14,886 nt of DNA from an uncultured Desulfarculaceae bacterium (GTDB lineage Bacteria > Desulfobacterota > Desulfarculia > Desulfarculales > Desulfarculaceae): assembly GCA_937908275.1 (NCBI GenBank), contig CALERA010000300.1:1-14886 (forward strand), written 5' to 3'. A model generated the notes under the pieces. The model saw only the letters and a list, made by a program, of their open reading frames with translations. It was not told the origin of the DNA and ran no database searches. This document shows, piece by piece, positions 1-5,760 of the stretch; position 1 is the first letter of the stretch, and each line of letters starts with the position of its first letter. The position numbers and the translations under genes are program-made.

Positions 1-2
1 TG

Positions 3-1496
3 TTGCGGGAATGGCTTGACAACCACCCCGGCGGCGACCTGGACCAGGTGCGGGGCGGGCGGCTGAGCCCGGCGGTCCTGGCCGAGGTGACGGCCAACGC
101 CGAGCAGTGCCTGGCCGGGCGCTGCCCCCGGCGCGAGGAGTGCCTGCTGCTGGAGGCCCGGCGCAAGGCGGCCGAGGCCGAGATCGTGGTGGTGAACCAC
201 CACCTGTTCCTGGCCGACCTGGCCCTGAAGGCCGGTGGCCACGGCGAGGCCCTGCCCCGCTATCAGGCCGTGGTCTTTGACGAGGCCCACCTGGTGGCCG
301 AGGTGGCCACCCAGGTCTTTGGCGTGGCGGTGAGCAACCAGCGCCTGGCGGCGCTGCTGCGCGACCTGCTGCGCGAGGCCCCCAAGAGCGACAGCGGCGC
401 GCTCCTGGCCTGTCGCCAGGCCGGGGACCGCTTCTTCGCCAGCGTGGCCCGCCTGGCCGGGCCGGGCGGCAGCCTGGCCCTGAACCAGGCCCACCTGGAC
501 GCCATCGCCGGCGAGGGCCAGGCCCTGGCCGAGGCCCTGGAGGCCCTGGGCGACGGCCTGGGGCCGGGCGACGAGGCCGAGGCCCTGGCCGCCCGGGCCT
601 ATGCCATCGGCCTGGACCTGGTGGCGGTGGCCCAGCCGGTGGCCGGCCAGAGCGTGGCCTGGGCCGCGGTCAAGGGCCGCTCGGTGGCGGTGAACCTCTC
701 CCCGGTGGAGGTGGCCCCCCACCTGGAGCACGCCCTGTACGCCAACCTGGGCCGCCTGGTCTTCACCAGCGCCACCCTCTCGGCCCTGGGCGACCTGGAG
801 CCGGCCCGCCAGCGCCTGGGCCTGCCCGGCGAGACGGCCAAGCTCTCCCTGGCCTCGCCCTTTGACCAGGCCCACCAGGCCCTGCTCTACGTGCCCAAGA
901 CCATGCCCCCGCCCCAGGCCCCCCAGTTCGCGGCGGCGGTGGCCGACCAGGTGGAGAAAATCCTTGGCAAAAGCCGGGGCCGGGCCTTCGTGCTCTTCAC
1001 CACCCACCGCAACCTGGAGACGGTGAGCTCGCTGTTGGCCCCCCGCCTGCCCTACCCCTGCCTGGTGCAGGGCCAGGCCCCGCGCATGGAGCTGCTCAAG
1101 CGCTTCGTGGCCGAGAGCCCCTGCGTGCTCTTCGCCACCGCCAGCTTCTGGCAGGGGGTGGACGTGCCCGGCCCGGCCCTGTCGGCGGTGATCGTGGACA
1201 AGCTGCCCTTCGCCCCGCCCGACGACCCCCTGCTGGCGGCCCGGGCCGCCCGCCTGGAGGCCGAGGGGCTCTCCAGCTTCGGCCACCTGATGCTGCCCGA
1301 GGCCATCCTGAGCCTGAAACAGGGGCTGGGGAGATTGCTGCGCACCCCCACCGACCGGGGGGTGCTGGCGGTGCTGGACGTGCGCCTGGTGACCAAGGGC
1401 TACGGCCGCCAGTTCCTCAAGGCCCTGGCCCCGGTGCCGGTGACCCACGACCTGGCCGACCTGGAGCGCTTTTTCGCGGAGGAAGCGCTGGTCTAG
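3..1496 (+). CDS. dinG: ATP-dependent DNA helicase, DinG/YoaA family (3' part)
   Basis: This is the C-terminal ~497 residues of a superfamily 2, XPD-like iron-sulfur DNA helicase; the 5' end lies outside the window. Residues are counted from the first full codon. Three cysteines of the expected four-cysteine 4Fe-4S site are visible (C36, C41, C47), followed by a VVVNHHL motif typical of the family. The DEAH box (motif II) is at 93-96. TSATLS is at 255-260, a WQGVDVPG-type motif near 383-390 and the QGLGRLLR arginine-finger motif (VI) at 440-447. The Walker A motif and the first cluster cysteine should lie upstream, since family members are usually ~640-700 residues long. DinG/YoaA proteins unwind 5'-tailed DNA, R-loops and forks during repair. 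The gene converges on the Yip1-like gene. DinG and YoaA cannot be told apart from this part alone. Confidence 0.9.
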   Translation: MREWLDNHPGGDLDQVRGGRLSPAVLAEVTANAEQCLAGRCPRREECLLLEARRKAAEAEIVVVNHHLFLADLALKAGGHGEALPRYQAVVFDEAHLVAEVATQVFGVAVSNQRLAALLRDLLREAPKSDSGALLACRQAGDRFFASVARLAGPGGSLALNQAHLDAIAGEGQALAEALEALGDGLGPGDEAEALAARAYAIGLDLVAVAQPVAGQSVAWAAVKGRSVAVNLSPVEVAPHLEHALYANLGRLVFTSATLSALGDLEPARQRLGLPGETAKLSLASPFDQAHQALLYVPKTMPPPQAPQFAAAVADQVEKILGKSRGRAFVLFTTHRNLETVSSLLAPRLPYPCLVQGQAPRMELLKRFVAESPCVLFATASFWQGVDVPGPALSAVIVDKLPFAPPDDPLLAARAARLEAEGLSSFGHLMLPEAILSLKQGLGRLLRTPTDRGVLAVLDVRLVTKGYGRQFLKALAPVPVTHDLADLERFFAEEALV

Positions 1497-1537
1497 AGCC
1501 GGCGGCCCCTATCTGCATCGCTGGAACGGTTCCCGGA

Positions 1538-1621
1538 TGTCATTGCGAGCGCAGCGAAGCAATCTCTCTCTGTTGATTAATATCGGGAGATTGCCGCGTC
1601 GTTTCGCTCCTCGCATTGACA
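1538..1621. repeat. Imperfect inverted repeat, dispersed REP/MITE-like element
   Basis: The left arm begins TGTCATTGCGAGCG and runs to GCAATCTC. The right arm begins GAGATTGCCGCG and ends CGCATTGACA. The arms are imperfect reverse complements, with a few extra bases in the right arm, around an AT-rich centre at about 1569-1586. The element sits in the convergent gap between the helicase and Yip1-like genes. From memory, very similar sequences (GTCATTGCGAGGAGCGAAGCG...) occur in many copies in deltaproteobacterial and some other genomes. Only one copy is in this window, so its repeat status is inferred. As RNA it would fold into a long hairpin and could end transcription from either side. Confidence 0.7.
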
Positions 1622-1696
1622 AAACGGGCTCCACCTGGGGTTGGTCGCCCTCCCCGAGGCGGATCGCGGATCTGGTTATTACGTCGATGTGAACCG

Positions 1697-1723
1697 GCCC
1701 CGGATGGCGCGCTGGCCCGGGGC
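1697..1723 (-). terminator. GC hairpin downstream of the Yip1-like gene
   Basis: GCCCCGG (1697-1703) pairs with CCGGGGC (1717-1723) around a 13-base loop, starting about 20 bases after the minus-strand stop codon at 1744. There is no U tract, so it would be at best a weak intrinsic terminator or an RNA-stabilising 3' hairpin. Confidence 0.25.
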
Positions 1724-1743
1724 GGGGGGGGAGATGGCGGGAG

Positions 1744-2625
1744 CTAGCGCCCGGCCCCGCCGCCGGCCAGGAATCCCAGGCCGAAGAGCAGGATGAAGCC
1801 GCTGAACATCAACCCCAGGAAAATCAGGGGGAAGATCAGGGCGAAGACCACCCGCCCCTTGCCCACGCCGTGACTGGTGGCCAGGCTGGCCACCATGACC
1901 ACCACCGCCCAGACGCCTCCCAGCCACAACCCCACCACCGGGACCAAATACCAGACGCTGGGGGCGTAGCTGTAGGCCAGGGCCCGGAAGGTGGCCCGGA
2001 AGCCCTGCTTGGCCCCGCCCACGATGAACAGCATGAAGTGGACCAGCCCCGCGCCCAGGAACAGGCCGACCAGGATCAGCAGGGGGGTGAAGATCAGTTG
2101 CAGGACCGCCGCCAGGGTGGAGGCGTGTCCCCCGCCCAGGGCTTGAGTCCAGAACACCTGCCCAGCGGTGCCCAGGCTGCCGACGATCAGGCCATAGCTC
2201 AGGGACCAACTCAGGCCGGGCCGGGCCGGGCCGGAGAGACTCTTCACCGGGTGCAGCATCATCTGCATGGTGGTGTGCCAGAGCCGGGACAACAGGCCGC
2301 CCTCGGCCTCCCAGGCCGGGGTGTACTCCGGCTCGGGCGGGGCCTCGCCCAATGGCTCGCCCAAGCCGGCCAGACCGTCGCAAGTCGGCAACGGCGGCGG
2401 AGGCGGGCTCAGGGGCGGGTCCGGGGTGGCGGACGGGGACGGCGGCGGATCGGCCGCAGGGGTTGGCCCGGCGGCGCCGGGTTCGGGGGTCGGAGCGGAC
2501 CCCAGCCCGGCGGGATAGTCGCGCTCCTGGCCGCAATGGGGGCAGAGCACGGTGCCGGGGGTGGCCCCCGGGGCGGCGGTGGCGCAGTCCATGTCGGCGC
2601 CGCAATAGGGGCAGACGCCGGTCAC
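1744..2625 (-). CDS. Zinc-ribbon, proline-linker, Yip1-like membrane protein
   Basis: The 293-residue protein has three parts. An N-terminal zinc ribbon has two CxxC knuckles (C5/C8 in CPYCG and C28/C31 in CPHCG). A linker rich in Pro, Ala and Gly covers about residues 40-95. The C-terminal half is hydrophobic with about five membrane segments; its layout and the HPVKSLSGPARPG entry sequence resemble the YIP1 family. I chose the GTG at 2625 because AAGGAC lies just upstream and the zinc ribbon begins immediately after it. The reading frame stays open further upstream, but there it only overlaps the preceding gene. The GTG overlaps the stop codon of that gene (GTGA), which points to coupled translation. 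Function is unknown. Bacterial Yip1-like proteins are inner-membrane proteins without an established role, and the zinc ribbon should face the cytoplasm. Confidence 0.8.
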   Translation of the reverse strand: MTGVCPYCGADMDCATAAPGATPGTVLCPHCGQERDYPAGLGSAPTPEPGAAGPTPAADPPPSPSATPDPPLSPPPPPLPTCDGLAGLGEPLGEAPPEPEYTPAWEAEGGLLSRLWHTTMQMMLHPVKSLSGPARPGLSWSLSYGLIVGSLGTAGQVFWTQALGGGHASTLAAVLQLIFTPLLILVGLFLGAGLVHFMLFIVGGAKQGFRATFRALAYSYAPSVWYLVPVVGLWLGGVWAVVVMVASLATSHGVGKGRVVFALIFPLIFLGLMFSGFILLFGLGFLAGGGAGR

Positions 2626-2903
2626 GACCGGTCCTTCTGATTCTCGCGCTTGAGCCGCGACCAGCGCTGGAAGAAACCGGCCACCCCGCCCACCATGGCG
2701 CTCTGGCGGCCGATCAACTCCTCGTTCAGGGTGCGGCGTTGCTCGGTGCGGCTCTGGGCCTCGCGCAGGCATTCCACCCGCAGGCCGCAGCTCCAGCACT
2801 GCTGCTGGACCTCGCGCAGGCCGTGGGCGGTCATGGGAAAGACTTTTTCCAGCACGCCAAAGCAGGCCGGACGGGCGTCGTCGCGGGATTCGGGGTCGGT
2901 CAA
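2622..2903 (-). CDS. Small four-cysteine protein, possible Fe-S or zinc binder
   Basis: A 93-residue protein that I do not assign to a characterised family. Its cysteines are C14, C36, C39 and C45, giving C-x21-C-x2-C-x5-C. Around them are a KVFPM segment (20-24) and CLREA after the last cysteine. The tail is basic (RWSRLKRENQKDR near the end). The cysteine spacing and the FP dipeptide between the first and second cysteines resemble the iron-sulfur part of actinobacterial WhiB proteins, but the G[VI]WGG turn of WhiB is absent. The TTG start at 2903 is supported by GGGAGG with a 6-base spacer. The stop overlaps the start of the zinc-ribbon membrane protein by 4 bases, so the two are probably made together. 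I recall similar short proteins in other deltaproteobacteria. Metal binding is an inference. Confidence 0.75.
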   Translation of the reverse strand: MTDPESRDDARPACFGVLEKVFPMTAHGLREVQQQCWSCGLRVECLREAQSRTEQRRTLNEELIGRQSAMVGGVAGFFQRWSRLKRENQKDRS

Positions 2904-2963
2904 GGGCTGCCTCCCGGCGGCGCAAGCGGGACGCGGATGCCGCCGCTGGGTGCAGCATAATGG

Positions 2964-3020
2964 CTGGCCAGGGAGAGGTCAAGGGCCGTGGCCCCCCCAT
3001 CCCCGCCTCCCCCTGGCCAG
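2964..3020 (-). promoter_or_regulatory. Compound hairpin between ANTAR gene and four-cysteine gene
   Basis: Directly after the ANTAR stop codon, a 15-base arm (3006-3020) pairs with 2964-2978. There are no true mismatches in the minus-strand RNA, only one G-U pair; the plus-strand RNA would carry an A-C mismatch instead. The enclosed 27 bases contain a smaller GGGC/GCCC hairpin. No U tract follows. It could be a processing site, a Rho-linked terminator, or an attenuator read by the upstream ANTAR protein. The pairing is seen in the sequence; the role is inferred. Confidence 0.45.
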
Positions 3021-3022
3021 GC

Positions 3023-3601
3023 CTAGTCGCCGTTGAAGATCTTGTAGGCGGTCAGCACCTTGCCCGCCACCTCGACCAGCTTCTGGTTGGTGTTGCGGGC
3101 CTGCTTCTGCAACTGGCCCATGGCCTCGGACTCGCTGTAGCCGGCGGCGGCCATCAGGACCCGCTTGGCCCGCTCGATCACCTCGCGCTCCCGCAACTGG
3201 CGCTGGAGGTCGGCGCGCTCGGCCAGGAGCCGGCTCAGACGTCCCTGGGCGGCCAGGGCCATCTCCACCGCCGCCGCCAACTGCCCCGGGGCCAGGGGCG
3301 TGGCCACCAGGGACAAGGCCCCGCAGGCGCGGAGCAGGTCGCCCAGGCCGGGCTCCAGGGGGCTGACCACCACCACCCCCACCTCGTCCGGGGCCAGGAA
3401 GGCCCCCAGGGCCAGGCGCTCCTGGGTGGTGTAGCCCTGGAGGTCCCAGACCACCACCCCGCGGCCCGGGTTCTGGTCGCTCCAGGAGCCCATGGGCCCC
3501 CGCCAGACCTCGGCCTGGCATTCCTGGCGCAAGACGCGCTCCAGGGACTCCCGCAGGGGAGAATCTTCCTTCTGGATCAGCAAGACGGCAGGTCTTTCCA
3601 T
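3023..3601 (-). CDS. ANTAR-domain response regulator with degenerate receiver
   Basis: A 192-residue protein with an N-terminal receiver-like domain (about 5-115), a helical linker (120-138) and a C-terminal ANTAR domain (about 136-185). The ANTAR part shows IERAKRVLM at 142-150, GYSESEAMGQLQKQAR at 154-169 and KLVEVA at 174-179. ANTAR domains bind paired RNA hairpins and let transcription pass terminators. In the receiver part, E12/D13 and D53 (VVVWDLQG) sit where the acidic pocket and phosphoacceptor are expected. S80 matches the Thr/Ser switch position, but the conserved Lys before Pro is replaced by Thr (T101-P102), so normal phosphorylation is doubtful. The start at 3601 follows a perfect AGGAGG at a 7-base spacing; an in-frame ATG 30 bases upstream is less likely. 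It is the first gene of the minus-strand cluster with the four-cysteine and Yip1-like genes. Confidence 0.88.
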   Translation of the reverse strand: MERPAVLLIQKEDSPLRESLERVLRQECQAEVWRGPMGSWSDQNPGRGVVVWDLQGYTTQERLALGAFLAPDEVGVVVVSPLEPGLGDLLRACGALSLVATPLAPGQLAAAVEMALAAQGRLSRLLAERADLQRQLREREVIERAKRVLMAAAGYSESEAMGQLQKQARNTNQKLVEVAGKVLTAYKIFNGD

Positions 3602-3657
3602 GCGGTGGCCTCCTGGTTGGCCCCCAGCCATGGCAAGATGCGCTCCAGACGGCGATA

Positions 3658-3687
3658 CAATTATTTAGTTCGCAATTATAGTTAGTT
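3658..3687. repeat. Direct repeat in the AT-rich divergent promoter region
   Basis: CAATTATTTAGTT (3658-3670) and CAATTATAGTTAGTT (3673-3687) are near-copies 15 bases apart and cover the TATAAT of the ANTAR gene. GTTAAC, a palindrome, follows at 3685-3690. Spacing of about one and a half helical turns over a promoter fits a pair of regulator sites, but no regulator is identified. Confidence 0.4.
3675..3680 (-). promoter_or_regulatory. Candidate promoter (-10 TATAAT) of the ANTAR gene
   Basis: A perfect TATAAT on the minus strand lies in the only clearly AT-rich patch of the window (about 3655-3695). It would give a leader of roughly 65 bases before the ANTAR start at 3601. The -35 region 17 bases upstream is not recognisable, so an activator may be needed. 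Confidence 0.4.
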
Positions 3688-3802
3688 AACATCGAGACCG
3701 CCTGCCGCCGCCGCCCAGGGTTTCGGTAATCGCGCGGGGTTTTGCGCCGGGTTTCGGCAGTGGGCGCGGGGTGGCCAGGGCCCCGGGCGGCCCGCTGAAA
3801 CT

Positions 3803-3818
3803 TGGCCCCTGGTTTGCA
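3803..3818 (+). promoter_or_regulatory. Sigma-54 (-24/-12) promoter of the transglycosylase gene
   Basis: TGGCCCCTGGTTTGCA matches the sigma-54 pattern TGGCAC-N5-TTGCA. GG is at 3804-3805 and GC at 3816-3817, with exactly 10 bases between, and TTGCA is complete. The differences from consensus are C for A and C for G in the -24 half. Transcription would begin near 3829, leaving about 24 bases to the ATG at 3853, enough for the GGGAGG ribosome site at 3842-3847. The placement is consistent throughout, although no activator site was identified. Confidence 0.6.
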
Positions 3819-3852
3819 TGGATAGGACGGCGGAGACCATCGGGAGGTGAGC

Positions 3853-4677
3853 ATGAAATTGACCGCGATGCCCTTGAGCGCTCGGGCCCTGAACGTGGCC
3901 AGCGGCAACGGGACCAGCGCCAAGCCCAGCCAACTGGACTTCGGCCGCCTGCTCAGCGCCTCCGACGGCGCCAGCTCGGCCATCCCCAGCCGCCAGTTGG
4001 CCACCATCGCCCGCCTCCAGGGCGGCGACCGCCTGGCTTCGCTCTCCAGCCTGGCCGCCCGGAGCAGCCTGAACAGCTATGCCAGTCAACCCAGCCTGGG
4101 CAGTGGACAGAGCAGCGGCCTGCCCCTGCTCTCCCGCCAGTCCCGTCCCGCGGACCTCACCCCCCTGGGCCTGGAGCGGCCCGAGGCCCAGACCCAGGCC
4201 TCCACCACCACTAACGCCAACAGCAAAACCAACGCCAGCTATCAGAAATACGCCAGCCGGCGCTACACCTCCTCCGGTCAGGCCGGCTACGAGTCCCTGA
4301 TCCAGCAGGCCGCCGCCAAGTACGGGGTCAGCCCCGACCTGGTCAAGGCGGTGGTCACCGCCGAGAGCGATTTCGACCCCAAGGCCGTCTCCAGCGCCGG
4401 GGCCATGGGCCTGATGCAGTTGATGCCCGGCACCGCCAAGGACCTGGGGGTCAAGAACCCCTTCGACCCGGCCCAGAACATCGACGGCGGCACCCGCTAC
4501 CTGGCCCAGATGCTGGAGCGCTTCGACGGCGACCAGAAAAAGGCCCTGGCGGCCTACAACTGGGGGCCGGGCAACGTGGAGCGCGGGGGCAGCCTGCCCA
4601 GCGAGACCCGCAACTATCTGCAAAAGGTCGGGCGCTTCCAGCAGGAATACACCAAGCAGTCCACCCGCCAGGCCTAG
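3853..4677 (+). CDS. Lytic transglycosylase, SLT (GH23) domain, no signal peptide seen
   Basis: A 274-residue protein. Residues 1-140 are low-complexity (Ser, Ala, Gln, Leu) with no Sec signal or lipobox, and include an LDFGRLLSAS segment. About 145-255 is a complete SLT domain: VVTAESDFDP carries the catalytic Glu171, followed by GAMGLMQLMPGTA, NIDGGTRYL and ALAAYNWGPGNV. These enzymes cut peptidoglycan between MurNAc and GlcNAc, leaving 1,6-anhydroMurNAc. The missing signal peptide and the disordered N-terminus suggest export by a non-Sec route, such as the flagellar type III system, where such enzymes open the wall for the rod. This is an inference supported by the sigma-54 promoter and the PilZ neighbour. 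I chose the ATG at 3853 over a GTG six bases upstream because GGGAGG (3842-3847) overlaps that GTG and is correctly placed for the ATG. Confidence 0.88.
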   Translation: MKLTAMPLSARALNVASGNGTSAKPSQLDFGRLLSASDGASSAIPSRQLATIARLQGGDRLASLSSLAARSSLNSYASQPSLGSGQSSGLPLLSRQSRPADLTPLGLERPEAQTQASTTTNANSKTNASYQKYASRRYTSSGQAGYESLIQQAAAKYGVSPDLVKAVVTAESDFDPKAVSSAGAMGLMQLMPGTAKDLGVKNPFDPAQNIDGGTRYLAQMLERFDGDQKKALAAYNWGPGNVERGGSLPSETRNYLQKVGRFQQEYTKQSTRQA

Positions 4678-4701
4678 CCCGATCCCCTCCCCTGCGCGTT
4701 C

Positions 4702-4731
4702 CCGGGGATGATTTTCCCGGCCGCACCTTTT
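4702..4731 (+). terminator. Weak hairpin with short U run after the transglycosylase gene
   Basis: CCGGGGA (4702-4708) pairs with TTCCCGG (4714-4720), 7 pairs including one G-U, around a 5-base loop. A run of four T follows at 4728-4731, after a 7-base gap. It lies 25 bases past the stop codon at 4677. The short stem and distant U run make it weak, so read-through into the PilZ gene is plausible. Confidence 0.3.
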
Positions 4732-4758
4732 ACAATGGGTGCATAGGGAGAACGCGGC

Positions 4759-5442
4759 ATGCATTGCGACACCTGGAACCTGGAACGGCTGGAGCAGGTC
4801 TTCTCTCCGGGCCGCAGGCTGGACCTGCTGGTGGCCGGAGCGGACCGCGCGCCACGTCAAAGCTTGTGCCAAACCCAGGTCCTGGGCCGCAGCCAGGACG
4901 ACCTGGCCCTGGACCAGCCCCGACCGGCCCAGACCTCGCTGGTCCTGGGGCAGCCCCTGGAGGTCACGGTGCTGGTGGACGACCAGGGCGCGCCGCAGCG
5001 CTACGCCTACCGCACCAACGTCCTGGACCTGCTGGATGACTTTTCCGGCCCGGACGGAGCCGGTCCGGCCCTGGTGGTGATGTTCCCCCGTTGCGAGGAC
5101 ATTTACGCCACCAACCTGCGCCGGGCCCGGCGTTACCGGGTCAATCCCCAGGCCCCGGTGAGCCTGCTCTGCGACGAGATCCAGGCCCAGCTCCTCGACC
5201 TGTCCATCAAGGGCCTGCGCTACGCCTGGAGCCAGGGCGATCCGTCCCTGATCCCGGGAGAGGTCCTGGACCTGGTGCTGATGATCCACGACGAGCGCTT
5301 CAGGGTGAAGGGCCGGGTGGTCGGGGTGTACAAAATAGGGGAACAGACGGAGGTCGCGGTGGAATTGGGCATCCTGCCCCTGGACGCCTGGACCTCCCTG
5401 CAGGAGTTGATTCAGACCCTGGAGCCCCAGGGAGAGGAATAG
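4759..5442 (+). CDS. YcgR-like PilZ-domain c-di-GMP receptor
   Basis: A 227-residue soluble protein with two parts. The N-terminal region (about 15-112) is a beta-rich YcgR-N/PilZN-like domain, starting with a PGRRLDLLV strand. The C-terminal PilZ domain (about 120-220) carries both c-di-GMP signatures: RxxxR at R121-R125 (RRARRYRV) and DxSxxG at D147-G152 (DLSIKG). The family binds c-di-GMP and, in YcgR, brakes the flagellar motor; other members act on exopolysaccharide or secretion. A GGGAG ribosome site lies just before the ATG. The next gene starts 5 bases after its stop, so the two form an operon. The upstream transglycosylase may be read through into it. The target (motor or otherwise) cannot be told from sequence. 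Confidence 0.85.
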   Translation: MHCDTWNLERLEQVFSPGRRLDLLVAGADRAPRQSLCQTQVLGRSQDDLALDQPRPAQTSLVLGQPLEVTVLVDDQGAPQRYAYRTNVLDLLDDFSGPDGAGPALVVMFPRCEDIYATNLRRARRYRVNPQAPVSLLCDEIQAQLLDLSIKGLRYAWSQGDPSLIPGEVLDLVLMIHDERFRVKGRVVGVYKIGEQTEVAVELGILPLDAWTSLQELIQTLEPQGEE

Positions 5443-5447
5443 GCGCG

Positions 5448-5753
5448 ATGGCTTTACAGCAACCGTCGGTGGACAGCAAGAACTACGTCTGGGTGATCGT
5501 GGAGGTGCGCGGGGCGGCCGAGACCTTCCTGGGCCTGGATGACGGCCAGGGACAGACCTTGGTGCCGGTGACCGAGGAAAAGGAAGCGGCCCTGATGCTC
5601 CTGGGCAAGCTGCTCCAGGCCAGCGATGGCGTCCAGCGCCAGGTGGAGGCCATCCACCGCCAGCGCCTCAGGGACATCGCCACCGAGCAGGGCTTCGCGG
5701 TGGACCTGGTGGACGCCCAGGGCCGGGTGCTGGAGCGCCTGGCCCCGGCCTGA
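5448..5753 (+). CDS. Small conserved-looking protein of unknown function
   Basis: A 101-residue soluble protein that I do not recognise. It shows an N-terminal beta-type segment (NYVWVIVEVRG), a FLGLDDGQGQTLVPVT strand-turn region at about 27-42, a helical middle (about 43-80) and a last strand pair (FAVDLVDAQGRVLERL). There are no cysteines, signal peptide or membrane segment. The start at 5448 follows GGGAGAGG within the end of the PilZ gene, 5 bases after its stop codon, so the two are almost certainly co-transcribed and probably translationally linked. A partner or modulator role for the PilZ receptor is possible but rests only on position. Its stop is 7 bases from the stop of the opposing DUF2141 gene. 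Confidence 0.7.
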   Translation: MALQQPSVDSKNYVWVIVEVRGAAETFLGLDDGQGQTLVPVTEEKEAALMLLGKLLQASDGVQRQVEAIHRQRLRDIATEQGFAVDLVDAQGRVLERLAPA

Positions 5754-5760
5754 AACCCGC

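Noticed and set aside
1870..2960. Plus-strand open frames opposite the Yip1-like gene
   Set aside because: Low-complexity Gly/Gln/Arg products with no domain. The minus strand has CxxC knuckles, membrane helices and coupled starts.
2626..3000. A longer reading of the zinc-ribbon membrane protein starting at 3000
   Set aside because: The extra ~125 residues are Arg/Pro-rich, cover the four-cysteine gene in another frame and the hairpin region, and have no ribosome site. The GTG at 2625 directly precedes the zinc ribbon.
3629..3631. ATG ten codons upstream of the ANTAR start
   Set aside because: The ATG at 3601 has a perfect AGGAGG at ideal spacing and begins directly at the receiver-like fold.
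3847..3852. GTG start for the transglycosylase two codons upstream
   Set aside because: The GTG overlaps the ribosome site GGGAGG at 3842-3847, so the ATG at 3853 is the better start.
4731..4736. TACAAT as a -10 element for the PilZ gene
   Set aside because: No -35 can be found at 16-18 bases upstream, and it overlaps the U run of the weak hairpin. Kept only as a possibility.
3682..5289. Long open frame on the minus strand opposite the transglycosylase and PilZ genes
   Set aside because: It is an antisense frame caused by high GC; the product is Gly/Ala/Gln-rich without domains, while the plus-strand genes have clear catalytic and binding motifs.
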